Positions 43,308-51,732 of a stretch of 64,000 nucleotides of DNA are shown here, piece after piece. The stretch comes from Bin5 sp965218625 (GTDB lineage Bacteria; Chloroflexota; Anaerolineae; Caldilineales; Caldilineaceae): contig CBDCLG010000012.1 in the NCBI GenBank assembly GCA_965218625.1, forward strand, positions 372,001 to 436,000. Reading direction: 5' to 3'. Each line of letters begins with the position of its first letter. Positions within the stretch are counted from its first letter, which is position 1. The notes under the pieces were generated by a model. The model ran no database searches, was not told where the DNA came from, and worked only from the letters and a program-made list of their open reading frames with translations. Both the position numbers and the translations under genes were made by a program.

Positions 43308-45692
43308 ATGTCGAACAGCCCGTCCGCCCACAGCGAAACGCAAGAAAAATCCGCATATCCCCGCCCACATCTCATGGGCATCCGCCACCACGGGCCGGGC
43401 TCGGCGCGCAGTGTGCGCAATGCCTTGGCGGGCTTGCAGCCGCAGATCGTGCTGATCGAAGGACCGCCGGACGGACAGGATCTGCTGGCCTGGACCGGAG
43501 ACGAAGGACTGGTCCCGCCGGCGGCGATGCTGATCTACAGGCCGAAGAAGCCGAGCCAGGCCGTCTACTATCCTTTTGCGCACTTCTCGCCGGAATGGCA
43601 GGCAGTGCAAGGCGCGCGCCGCCTTGGCGTGCCCGTGCGGTTCATCGATCTTTCTCAGGCGACCCAGTTCGCCTTGAATAACCGCAAGGCCCCCGACCCG
43701 CCGGAAAGTGAAGCGGAACCTCCCCCCGGTTCCGACGACGGACCGACGCTTGCCCCCATCAACCAGGACCCACTGGCCTGGATCGCCGCCGTCTCGGGCT
43801 ACCCCGACAGCGAACGCTGGTGGGAAAGACAGGTCGAAGAGAGGCGAGACAGCAGCCAGCTCTTCAGCGCCATTTCGGAACTGATGGTGTCGCTGCGCGC
43901 GGAAACGGAGAACGAGACACCGGCGCGCAAGAAGCGGAGCAGACGGAAGAGGCCGCCAACAGAACTCCTGCGGGAAGCTGCCATGCGGCAGGCAATTCGG
44001 GCCGCGTACGACGAAGGCTTCAGCAGGGTCGCAGTGGTCTGCGGAGCCTGGCACACGCCGGCTCTCATGGAGCTGGAAGACCAGGAGGGCGACAGGGCCC
44101 TGCTGGCCAAGCTGCCGAGCACCGACGTGGCTGCCACATGGGTGCCCTGGACCTACGATCGTCTTGCGTATCGCAGCGGCTACGGCGCCGGTATCAGTTC
44201 GCCCGGCTGGTACCACCATCTATGGGACGCGCAGGCAGGTGGTACGACCCAGCTGGCCGCCAGCTGGCTCACCAGGACGGCACATCTTATGCGAGAGGAA
44301 GGGCTCACGGTATCCTCCGCCCACATCATCGAGGCCGTTCGCCTGGTCGAAGCCTTGGCCGCCCTGCGCGAACGGCCGGCGCCCGGCCTGGAGGAGCTGA
44401 TCGAAGCCACACAGAGCGTCTTCTGCTTCGGCGACAGCCTTCCGATTGCACTGGTCCGCGAGAAACTGCTAGTCGGCGAAAGACTGGGGTCGGTGCCGGA
44501 GGGCGTACCTACCGTGCCGTTGCAGGCGGACCTGTCCAGGCTCCAAAAGCGTCTGCGGCTCAAGCCCCAGGCAGCTGCGCGCGACCTTGAGCTGGACCTC
44601 CGCAAGCCCACGGGGGTGGGACGCAGCCAGCTTCTGCACCGGCTGACATTGCTGGGCATCCCCTGGGGCGTTCTGCTGCCAACCCGCCCGGGGCGCGGCA
44701 CATTCCGCGAAAACTGGAGCCTGGAGTGGCGCCCCGAGTTCGCCGTGTCCGTCATTGAAGCCAGCGTCTGGGGAAACAGTGTGGCCGACGCGGCCGATGC
44801 CTGCGCCTGTCAAAGGGCCCTGGCCGCGCAGAACCTGGCCGACCTCACCGATCACGTTCAGACGCTCTTGCTCGCCGAGCTGCCCGCTGCCCTGTCCACC
44901 ACGCTGGATCGCATCGAGGAGATGGCCGCGCTGGCCGGCGACGTTCAGGACCTGATGCGGGCATTTCCGCCGCTCGCCCGCATTCTGCGTTACGGCGATG
45001 TTCGCGGCACCGACGTCAAATTGATCACGGACGTGGTGGACGGGCTGATTGTGCGCATTTGCATCGGCTTGCCCCACGCCTGCAGAGGCATCGCCGAAGA
45101 GGAAGCAGAAAAGATCTTTACGCTGCTCAACCAGATGCACCAGGGCGTCACGCTGCTCCAGGCCGAAACGGAAGGAAGGTCAGTGCAGGGCGCGCAGGAA
45201 CACCTGGAGGGATGGCTATCCGTGCTGGGTGATGTTGCCCAGTCGGAGCAGACGCATCCATTGCTCGCGGGACGCGCATGTCGAATTCTGCGCGACATGG
45301 ACCTGCACGACGGCGCGGAGACGGCACGGCAGCTGGGCGTTGCCCTTTCGGCGGCATCCAACCCGTTGAAAGCTGCGCAGTGGATCGACGGCCTCCTGCG
45401 TGACAGCGGCACGATCCTGATCTATGACCGTCAACTGTGGGACCCGATCGACCGCTGGGTAAGCGCGCTGCCGGCAGACCGATTTATCAAAACGCTGCCC
45501 ATGCTGCGGCGCACCTTCGCCACTTTCACCCAGCCAGAACGCCGGCGCTTGGGCGAACTTGCCGCCGGCAGAGATGGCCAGGCATCAACGGCCGGGCCTG
45601 CGCAGGGATTCGACAGCGCGCGCGCCGAGCTGGCCCTGCCCACCATCGCGCAGCTGCTGGGCCTCCCAAAGGAGGAAACGGATGGCAGCTGA
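43308..45692 (+). CDS. DUF5682 family protein
   Basis: A 794-residue protein, the largest of the cluster. The N-terminus contains GIRHHGPGSARSVRNAL and IVLIEGPPDGQ, and later VVCGAWHTPAL, elements that recall the TraB/ChaN/EreA-like fold with conserved His and Glu; a catalytic role is therefore possible but not shown. The rest is helical. The VWA gene starts 11 bases before its stop, so the two are translationally coupled. The first 20 residues are low complexity and the start could be internal, near the LMGIRHHGPG segment. Confidence 0.85.
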   Translation: MSNSPSAHSETQEKSAYPRPHLMGIRHHGPGSARSVRNALAGLQPQIVLIEGPPDGQDLLAWTGDEGLVPPAAMLIYRPKKPSQAVYYPFAHFSPEWQAVQGARRLGVPVRFIDLSQATQFALNNRKAPDPPESEAEPPPGSDDGPTLAPINQDPLAWIAAVSGYPDSERWWERQVEERRDSSQLFSAISELMVSLRAETENETPARKKRSRRKRPPTELLREAAMRQAIRAAYDEGFSRVAVVCGAWHTPALMELEDQEGDRALLAKLPSTDVAATWVPWTYDRLAYRSGYGAGISSPGWYHHLWDAQAGGTTQLAASWLTRTAHLMREEGLTVSSAHIIEAVRLVEALAALRERPAPGLEELIEATQSVFCFGDSLPIALVREKLLVGERLGSVPEGVPTVPLQADLSRLQKRLRLKPQAAARDLELDLRKPTGVGRSQLLHRLTLLGIPWGVLLPTRPGRGTFRENWSLEWRPEFAVSVIEASVWGNSVADAADACACQRALAAQNLADLTDHVQTLLLAELPAALSTTLDRIEEMAALAGDVQDLMRAFPPLARILRYGDVRGTDVKLITDVVDGLIVRICIGLPHACRGIAEEEAEKIFTLLNQMHQGVTLLQAETEGRSVQGAQEHLEGWLSVLGDVAQSEQTHPLLAGRACRILRDMDLHDGAETARQLGVALSAASNPLKAAQWIDGLLRDSGTILIYDRQLWDPIDRWVSALPADRFIKTLPMLRRTFATFTQPERRRLGELAAGRDGQASTAGPAQGFDSARAELALPTIAQLLGLPKEETDGS

Positions 45693-46854
45693 GGCAACCG
45701 CCGCCGAGGACGAACGCCTGCGCCGCTGGCGGCTCCTCTTGGGCAGCGACGAGGCCGACGGCACCGGATTCGCCCTTACCGGCGATGACATAACGATCGA
45801 CAACGCCTTGGGCGCCCTCTATGATTCGGACAGAAAAGGCGGATTGGGCGCCTCTTCGCCCGGTGTGGCGCGCTGGCTCGGCGACATCCGCACTTACTTT
45901 CCCAAACCGGTCGTCCAGCTGATGCAACGCGACGCGCTGGAACGGCTCAATATGCGCCGGCTCCTGCTGGAGCCGGAGCTGCTGCAGAGCGTGGAGGCCG
46001 ACGTACACCTGGTTTCCAACATACTCTCCCTGCGCGGCATCATGCCGGCAGAGACTGTTGAGACGGCCCGCAGCGTCGTACGCACTGTTGTCGATGAGCT
46101 GCAGCGCAAACTCGCAAACCCGATGCGCCAGGCCGTAAACGGAAGCATAAACCGGGCGGCGCGCACCCGGCGTCCACGGCCGCGCGATATCGACTGGCCG
46201 CGGACGATCCAGGCCAATCTCAAGCACTACCAGCCAGAATACAAAACGGTCATCCCCGTACAACGTATCGGATTCGGCCGCGGGCAATCGGCCTTGCGCA
46301 GCGTGGTGCTCTGTGTGGACCAGAGCGGCTCGATGGCCGCATCGGTCGTCTACGCCGGCATCTTCGGCGCGGTGCTGGCCTCCCTGCCTGCCCTGGAGAC
46401 CCATATCGTTGTATTCGACACCGCGGTCGTCGACCTGACAGACCAGCTCGATGACCCGGTAGAGCTGCTCTTTGGCACGCAGTTGGGCGGCGGGACCGAT
46501 ATCGCCCGGGCTTTGACTTACTGCCAGGGCCTCATTCGCCAGCCCGAAGACACGATACTGGTCCTGATCAGCGATCTCTATGAAGGAGGCGACGTTGAGG
46601 AGCTGAACAAACGGGCTGCCAGCCTGGCCGGCTCCGGTGTACAGATGATCGTGCTGCTGGCCCTGGATGACGAAGGCGCGCCCAGCTACGCACACGAAGT
46701 GGCGGCCGCCCTGGCAGAGCTGGGCGTTCCCGCGTTCGCTTGCACGCCCGACCTTTTCCCCGACCTGATGGCCGCGGCCATCAACCGATCGGACATTGCC
46801 CAGTGGGCCGCGAGCGCAGAGATCGCCATCGCGGAGCCATTCGCCCGGGCGTAG
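45682..46854 (+). CDS. von Willebrand factor A domain protein
   Basis: A 390-residue protein. About 205 residues of helical sequence precede a VWA domain with an intact MIDAS: DQSGS at 213-217, a Thr in QLGGGTDIA and Asp in LISDLYEG. VWA proteins bind ligands through a metal and are classical partners of MoxR ATPases. AAAGGAGG lies 6 bases before the ATG. No membrane segment or signal peptide was seen, so the complex should be cytoplasmic. It ends the cluster; the kinase that follows has its own promoter. Confidence 0.92.
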   Translation: MAAEATAAEDERLRRWRLLLGSDEADGTGFALTGDDITIDNALGALYDSDRKGGLGASSPGVARWLGDIRTYFPKPVVQLMQRDALERLNMRRLLLEPELLQSVEADVHLVSNILSLRGIMPAETVETARSVVRTVVDELQRKLANPMRQAVNGSINRAARTRRPRPRDIDWPRTIQANLKHYQPEYKTVIPVQRIGFGRGQSALRSVVLCVDQSGSMAASVVYAGIFGAVLASLPALETHIVVFDTAVVDLTDQLDDPVELLFGTQLGGGTDIARALTYCQGLIRQPEDTILVLISDLYEGGDVEELNKRAASLAGSGVQMIVLLALDDEGAPSYAHEVAAALAELGVPAFACTPDLFPDLMAAAINRSDIAQWAASAEIAIAEPFARA

Positions 46855-46916
46855 GCCCCTACAGTCTCGGATGTAGCAGACCCGTGTCCGCCCCGCGCCG
46901 GAAAATCCCAAAACAA

Positions 46917-46945
46917 TTTACATTGACCGGCCCATCGGCTATAAT
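46917..46945 (+). promoter_or_regulatory. strong sigma-70 promoter of the kinase gene
   Basis: TTTACA (46917-46922), 17 bases, consensus TATAAT (46940-46945), 77 bases upstream of the kinase start. It separates the kinase from the MoxR/VWA genes transcriptionally. Confidence 0.75.
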
Positions 46946-47021
46946 GTAAAGTAGAAATGCGTGGATCGCGCTTCCCCAAGCCAAAGGTGTTGAGCCTCTC
47001 CCTGCCACAATCGTAACTGAC

Positions 47022-47930
47022 ATGTCCTACGGACACGCTGAAGCCAACCTGCTGCCCATGGCCTCACAGGTGGGCCGGTACCGCGTTCTGGACCCCTTGG
47101 GACAGGGGGCAACTGCCGTGGTCTACCTTGCTCAGGACCTGACGGGCCGGCGGGTGGCGCTGAAAGTGCTGAATCCTATGGCGGCAAGCCAGCCCCACAT
47201 GCGCGCATGCTTTCAGTTGGAGTACCGCACGATGGCCCGGCTGAGTCATCCCGGGATATTGCGTGTCCACGACACCGGCGAGGCCAATGGCCGCCTCTTC
47301 ATTGCGATGGAGCTGATTGAAGGGGGCACGCTGGAACAGTTTTTGCAGCGCGCAAACGCGATCGGCGAGGTGGCCGCGATCGACATTGCCCGCCAGGTCG
47401 CTGAGGCGCTGGACTATCTCCACGGCACAGGCCATGTCCACCGCGACGTAAAGACCTCCAACGTCCTGCTGGGCCCGGCGGGACGCGCGGTCCTGTTCGA
47501 TTTTGGCACCGTCTACAACGTCCATGAACCGGCCGACAACGCGCAGGGCATCTACGGGACGCCGGCCTTTCTGGCCCCGGAACAGATCGAGGGAGAGGAG
47601 CCTCTGGACGGACGCGCAGATCTGTACAGCCTGGGCATTGTGCTCTATCTGATGGTTGCGGGGCGCAGGCCGTTCTACGGCTCGCGCGAGGAGGTCCTGG
47701 AAGCGCATCTCAAGCAGGAGCCGCCTCCGCCTTCGGAGTTTGGTTGGGTTTCGCCTGAGTTGGAACAGGTCATTCTGAAGGCGCTTGCCAAGGCGCGCGC
47801 AGAGCGCTACGAGAGCGGCGAAGCCTTCGCACTTGCTCTGAGAGGCGTGGAGGTGGAGACGGAGACGCCGAAGCCGAGGCTGGCAACACGTCTGCGGTCG
47901 TGGCTGCAGGACACAGTACGACCCGAGTGA
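47022..47930 (+). CDS. soluble Ser/Thr protein kinase (PknB-like)
   Basis: A 302-residue Hanks-type kinase. The glycine loop GQGATAVVY, catalytic-lysine motif VALKVL (Lys48), HRDVKTSN (Asp142) and DFG (160-162) are all intact, followed by GTPAFLAPEQIEG and the APE segment. No transmembrane helix or extracellular sensor domain follows; the protein ends about 30 residues after the kinase core, so it is a cytoplasmic kinase. It is directly downstream of the MoxR/VWA cluster, and phosphorylation of those proteins is possible but unproven. An alternative start at 47058 (Met13) is possible. Confidence 0.9.
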   Translation: MSYGHAEANLLPMASQVGRYRVLDPLGQGATAVVYLAQDLTGRRVALKVLNPMAASQPHMRACFQLEYRTMARLSHPGILRVHDTGEANGRLFIAMELIEGGTLEQFLQRANAIGEVAAIDIARQVAEALDYLHGTGHVHRDVKTSNVLLGPAGRAVLFDFGTVYNVHEPADNAQGIYGTPAFLAPEQIEGEEPLDGRADLYSLGIVLYLMVAGRRPFYGSREEVLEAHLKQEPPPPSEFGWVSPELEQVILKALAKARAERYESGEAFALALRGVEVETETPKPRLATRLRSWLQDTVRPE

Positions 47931-47978
47931 ACTGCACGGGGGGAAGCCGGAACGATCTTTATCCGGGCGGAAGAAAAC

Positions 47979-48671
47979 CTACGCTGACATCAATGCCAGC
48001 TTGACCTCGCCAATGGCCCGCGTAACGTCAATATCGCGCGGGCAGGCCTGAACACAATTGAATACGGTGCGGCAGCGCCAGACACCATCGGCGTCATTGA
48101 GCACGCGCAGACGCAGGTCGGCCGCAGTGTCCCGATCGTCGAAGATAAACCGATGGGCCTGTACGATCGCGGCGGGGCCGATATAGTCCTCGTTGGCCCA
48201 AAAGCTGGGGCAGGAGGTCGTACAGGCCGCGCACAGAATGCACTTGGTCGTATCGTCGAAACGGGCGCGGGCCTCCTGGCTTTGCACCCGCTCACCGGAT
48301 TCGGGAATCTGGTCGTTGATCAGATAGGGAAGCACCGCCCGGTACTTGGCAAAAAACGGCTCCATATCCACCACCAGGTCCTTGATCAGCGGCATCGAGC
48401 GCAAAGGCTCGACCTGGCAGACGTCGCCCACATCCTGCATCAGCACTTTACAGGCCAAAGCGTTGCGTCCGTTGATCACCATGGCGTCGCTGCCGCATAT
48501 TCCGTGGGCGCATGAACGCCGCAACGTCAGCGTGCCGTCCTGATACCACTTGACCTGGTGCAGAGCGTCCAGCACGCGATCCGACTCTTCCACGTCAACC
48601 CAGTACTCTCCCCACCACGGACTGGAGTCGGTCTCCGGGTTGAATCTGAGAATTCGCATTTTGACGCGCAT
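47979..48671 (-). CDS. sdhB: succinate dehydrogenase iron-sulfur subunit
   Basis: A 230-residue SdhB. The N-terminal [2Fe-2S] ligands are in CAHGICGSDAMVIN and the later Cys of NALAC; the C-terminal [4Fe-4S] motif is CILCAACTTSCP and the [3Fe-4S] motif CRTVFNCVQACPRD. The ATG at 48671 lies one base past the sdhA stop, so the genes are tightly coupled; Met5 is an alternative start. It transfers electrons from SdhA FAD to quinone in the tricarboxylic acid cycle and respiratory chain. Confidence 0.95.
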   Translation of the reverse strand: MRVKMRILRFNPETDSSPWWGEYWVDVEESDRVLDALHQVKWYQDGTLTLRRSCAHGICGSDAMVINGRNALACKVLMQDVGDVCQVEPLRSMPLIKDLVVDMEPFFAKYRAVLPYLINDQIPESGERVQSQEARARFDDTTKCILCAACTTSCPSFWANEDYIGPAAIVQAHRFIFDDRDTAADLRLRVLNDADGVWRCRTVFNCVQACPRDIDVTRAIGEVKLALMSA

Positions 48672-48672
48672 T

Positions 48673-50406
48673 TTAGTAGGTTCGCTCCTGCGGATGGTGG
48701 ATTGAGATGTTCACCGGCGCGTATTCCAAGCTGATCTCTCCATCGATCTTCGACGCGTAGGTGTGCGTCAGCCAGTCCTCGTCGTTGCGCTCTTTGAAAT
48801 CCTCGCGGCTGTGGGCGCCGCGACTTTCGCGGCGGGCGAGCGCGCTGGCGGCGGTAATCTCCGCCAGGTCGAGCAGATTGTGCAGTTCGATCGCCTCAAG
48901 GATGTCGGTATTGAAGCGCTTGCCCTTGTCCATGACGGTGATGTCGCGCGAGCACTCCTGCAGCTCGCGTATACGGGTCAGTGCGGCCTCTATGCCCTCC
49001 CCAGTGCGAAAGACGCCCACGTTGTCCATCATCAGGGACTGCATCTCCGTGCGCAGGTCGGCGACGTTGTACTTGCCGGTATGGCCCAGCATGCTTTGCA
49101 GGGCCGCTTGCGTTGGCTCCCATGTCTCCGACGGAAGTTCCGCCCAGTCGTTCTGCTGACAGTAGCTCGCCGCCGCTTTGCCCGCACGCTTGCCGAATAC
49201 GACGAGGTCGACAAGGCTGTTGGTGCCCAGGCGATTGGCTCCGTGAACACTGACGCAGGCCACTTCGCCGGCGGCGTAAAAGCCGGGAACGGTGTCGCCC
49301 TGGGCGTTGCGCTGCACTTCGCCGTCGACGTTGGTCGGAACGCCGCCCATGGCGTAGTGTGCGGTGGGCTGAACAGGCATCGGTTCAACCGCGGGATCGA
49401 TTCCAAGATAGGTCTTGCAGAATTCGGCGCTGTCGGCCAGTTTCGTCTCGACCACCTCGCGGCCGAGGTGCGTAGCGTCCAGATGGACGTAGCGGGCGCC
49501 GTCAATGCCCTTGTTGTCGCGGACCTCAAGATAGATTGCGCGGCTGACAACATCGCGGCTGGCGAGGTCCTTCAAATTGGGCGCGTAGCGCTCCATGAAC
49601 CGCTCGCCTTCGCGGTTGCGCAGGATGCCGCCCTCGCCGCGCACCCCCTCGGTTATGAGAATGCCCATCTTATAGATGCCGGTGGGGTGAAACTGGAAGA
49701 ACTCCATGTCCTCGAGCGGGATGCCCTTGTGCAGTGCAATGGCGGGGCCGTCACCGGTGAGGCTGTGCGCGTTGCTGGTAATCTCCCACATGCGGCCAAA
49801 GCCGCCGGTGGCGAAGATCAGCGCCTTGCTGTGGAAAACATGCAGGTCACCGCTGTCGATCTCGTAGGCGACGACACCTGTGGCTTGGCCGTCGTCGCCG
49901 AGCAGCAGGTCAAGAACGTGAAACTCATCGAAGAAGCGCACGTTGCGGGCGATGCACTGCTGATAGAGGGTCTGCAGGATCATGTGGCCGGTGCGGTCGG
50001 CGGCGTGACAGGCGCGGCGCACCGGTTTTTCGCCAAAATTGCTGGTGTGGCCGCCGAACGGGCGCTGGGCGATCTTTCCTTCCGCGGTCCGGTCGAAGGG
50101 CAGGCCCATGTGCTCGAGCTCGTAGATGACCTCGACCGCCTCCTGGCACATGAGGTCAACCGCGTCCTGGTCGGCGAGATAGTCGCTTCCTTTGATCGTG
50201 TCGAAGGTGTGCCATTCGGCGCGGTCTTCTTCGAGATTTCCAAGAGCTGCTCCGATCCCGCCCTGCGCGGTGCCCGTATGGCTGCGGGTGGGGTAGAGCT
50301 TGGTGAGGACAGCCGTTTCGCTCCCCTGCCCGGCATAGAGCGCAGCCATCAGACCGGCGCCGCCGGCGCCGACAACGATCGTTTCAAACTTGTGCGTGTG
50401 GATCAT
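48673..50406 (-). CDS. sdhA: succinate dehydrogenase flavoprotein subunit
   Basis: The catalytic FAD subunit, 577 residues. FAD-binding GAGGAGLMAAL, the flavinylation region SHTGTAQGGIGAALG, the active-site HPTGIYKMG and RGEGGILRNREGERFM segments and the C-terminal FKERNDEDWLTHT are conserved. The FAD-attaching His is in RSHTGTAQGG. It follows the two anchor genes in the order sdhC, sdhD, sdhA, sdhB on the minus strand. Confidence 0.96.
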   Translation of the reverse strand: MIHTHKFETIVVGAGGAGLMAALYAGQGSETAVLTKLYPTRSHTGTAQGGIGAALGNLEEDRAEWHTFDTIKGSDYLADQDAVDLMCQEAVEVIYELEHMGLPFDRTAEGKIAQRPFGGHTSNFGEKPVRRACHAADRTGHMILQTLYQQCIARNVRFFDEFHVLDLLLGDDGQATGVVAYEIDSGDLHVFHSKALIFATGGFGRMWEITSNAHSLTGDGPAIALHKGIPLEDMEFFQFHPTGIYKMGILITEGVRGEGGILRNREGERFMERYAPNLKDLASRDVVSRAIYLEVRDNKGIDGARYVHLDATHLGREVVETKLADSAEFCKTYLGIDPAVEPMPVQPTAHYAMGGVPTNVDGEVQRNAQGDTVPGFYAAGEVACVSVHGANRLGTNSLVDLVVFGKRAGKAAASYCQQNDWAELPSETWEPTQAALQSMLGHTGKYNVADLRTEMQSLMMDNVGVFRTGEGIEAALTRIRELQECSRDITVMDKGKRFNTDILEAIELHNLLDLAEITAASALARRESRGAHSREDFKERNDEDWLTHTYASKIDGEISLEYAPVNISIHHPQERTY

Positions 50407-50443
50407 CTCGTCCTCATGTAGCGAAGGGGAAGAACCTTTAGTG

Positions 50444-50875
50444 CTAGCCCATCAGGTTTTCGAACAGTTGCCCGAGACCGCCGGCGCCCAGGATGATGGC
50501 GAGGCTGCCGAGAAAGATCAGGAACAGCCCGAGGCCGAAGACAAGGGCGGTGAGCAGAAAATTGAGAATCCTGTTGTGCACGTAGTCGTTGATCGAGAAA
50601 CGAACGCCGTTCATGCCGTGCCCCATGCCAAGGAAAAGAAGCGAGGCGTCGAACAGGCGCCAGAACACACCGGCCGGGCCTGACCAGCGCTGATCAATGT
50701 TATCGAACGTGATATTCTCAACGCCCACTGCCATGTGCATATAGAGCAGGTGGAAGACAACCGTGATGAACATCACCAGCCCGCTCAGACGCATGAAAAG
50801 CCATATTTTGCTTTCGTGATTGGGCGCGCCGTAGCGGATTTTCCCTTGGATAGGTCGACTCGAAGACGTAGCCAT
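50444..50875 (-). CDS. sdhD: succinate dehydrogenase membrane anchor subunit
   Basis: A 143-residue anchor with three predicted helices. His residues in FHLLYMHMAV and GMGHGMNGVRF are candidate heme b or quinone-site ligands. The ATG at 50875 has GAGGAG upstream; the frame extends to 50926, which overlaps sdhC. Anchors of this length and order occur in Chloroflexota and Actinobacteriota sdhCDAB operons. Confidence 0.88.
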   Translation of the reverse strand: MATSSSRPIQGKIRYGAPNHESKIWLFMRLSGLVMFITVVFHLLYMHMAVGVENITFDNIDQRWSGPAGVFWRLFDASLLFLGMGHGMNGVRFSINDYVHNRILNFLLTALVFGLGLFLIFLGSLAIILGAGGLGQLFENLMG

Positions 50876-50885
50876 TATCCGCTCC

Positions 50886-51272
50886 TCAAAACATGCCGCG
50901 CAGCGTGATGATGGCAGCCGGCACAAGAACGACGACTACGAGCACGAGCTCGATGCGCACGATTGTCCGCTGGTACCTGCCCAACGCCGGGAAAAAATCG
51001 ATGATGATGATCCGCATGCCGTTGAAGGCGTGGTAGAGGACGCCGAAGAGCAGAAAAACTTCGAGGACCTTCGCCGGCGGGGAGGTGTACAGGGTCTTGT
51101 GGACCCATTCATACGGCCCCGGCCCGATGGCGGCGACAAAGATGCTGACAATGTGCATATAGAGGAAGAGCACGATGCCAAGCCCGCTGGCCCGGTGCAG
51201 AATCCAGGCCCACTGGCCTTCCGCTCCTTTGTAGGAAATGCTTCTGTAGATCGATGCTGCCAGGGCAGCCAT
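50886..51272 (-). CDS. sdhC: succinate dehydrogenase cytochrome b556 subunit
   Basis: A 128-residue anchor with three helices. LHRASGLGIVLFLYMHIVS holds the conserved SGL motif and a heme-ligand His, and YHAFNGMRIIIID is the typical quinone-site sequence. AAGGAGG precedes the ATG. It is the first gene of sdhCDAB, with a strong promoter 90 bases upstream. Confidence 0.9.
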   Translation of the reverse strand: MAALAASIYRSISYKGAEGQWAWILHRASGLGIVLFLYMHIVSIFVAAIGPGPYEWVHKTLYTSPPAKVLEVFLLFGVLYHAFNGMRIIIIDFFPALGRYQRTIVRIELVLVVVVLVPAAIITLRGMF

Positions 51273-51362
51273 TGGCTGGGACCTCCTTTTCGCCGCGCGC
51301 GAAAAGGCGACTGGAGTTGCGATCAGGACTCTGCGAACAAATAAATCTGAATCTTTATTCGA

Positions 51363-51391
51363 ATCTTAATCATCACCTAAGTTCCTGTCAA
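51363..51391 (-). promoter_or_regulatory. sigma-70 promoter of sdhCDAB
   Basis: On the minus strand: consensus TTGACA (51391-51386), 17 bases, TAAGAT (51368-51363), about 90 bases upstream of the sdhC start. Confidence 0.75.
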
Positions 51392-51560
51392 TTCAGGGCA
51401 GGGAAAGAAACTTGAAACCGTGCCTTTACACCGACTCGGGGAATAGGCGAGGGCCGACAGAGTTGGACCAATTTGGCACAATGTTCAGTTAGTCAAGTGG
51501 ACTTACTCGCCCAGGCCAGGGCAATCGCATCTAAATTCGGACGCCAAAATATCCCACGAA

Positions 51561-51585
51561 GGGCACCCACAAGGGGCGCCCCTAC
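51561..51585. repeat. short GC-rich palindromic repeat
   Basis: GGGCACCC-ACAA-GGGGCGCCCC-TAC reads as a dispersed-repeat type hairpin I associate with many Chloroflexota and cyanobacterial genomes. Only one copy is visible here, so its repeat nature is recollection, not shown in the window. Confidence 0.35.
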
Positions 51586-51732
51586 CAATTGTCAATCGTT
51601 TTCGGCTGAAAAACCGATCGCCAAAAGGGCTGTTTTCGGCTGTTTTTTCGGAGTTGGGATCGAATCAGGTAGTGTCGCGGGTCTTGGCCCAATTAGATGC
51701 AATCGCCCTGCCCGCCCAGGTCATCTTCAGTC

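Larger units (their letters stand above)
51273..51732. other. intergenic region between sdhC and the protease
   Basis: About 460 bases, less GC-rich than its surroundings. It holds the sdh promoter and a short GC hairpin repeat (51561-51585). No gene is supported. Confidence 0.5.

Noticed and set aside
48763..50421. 552-codon plus-strand frame over sdhA
   Set aside because: Antisense to an unmistakable SdhA; open only because of GC-rich codon use.
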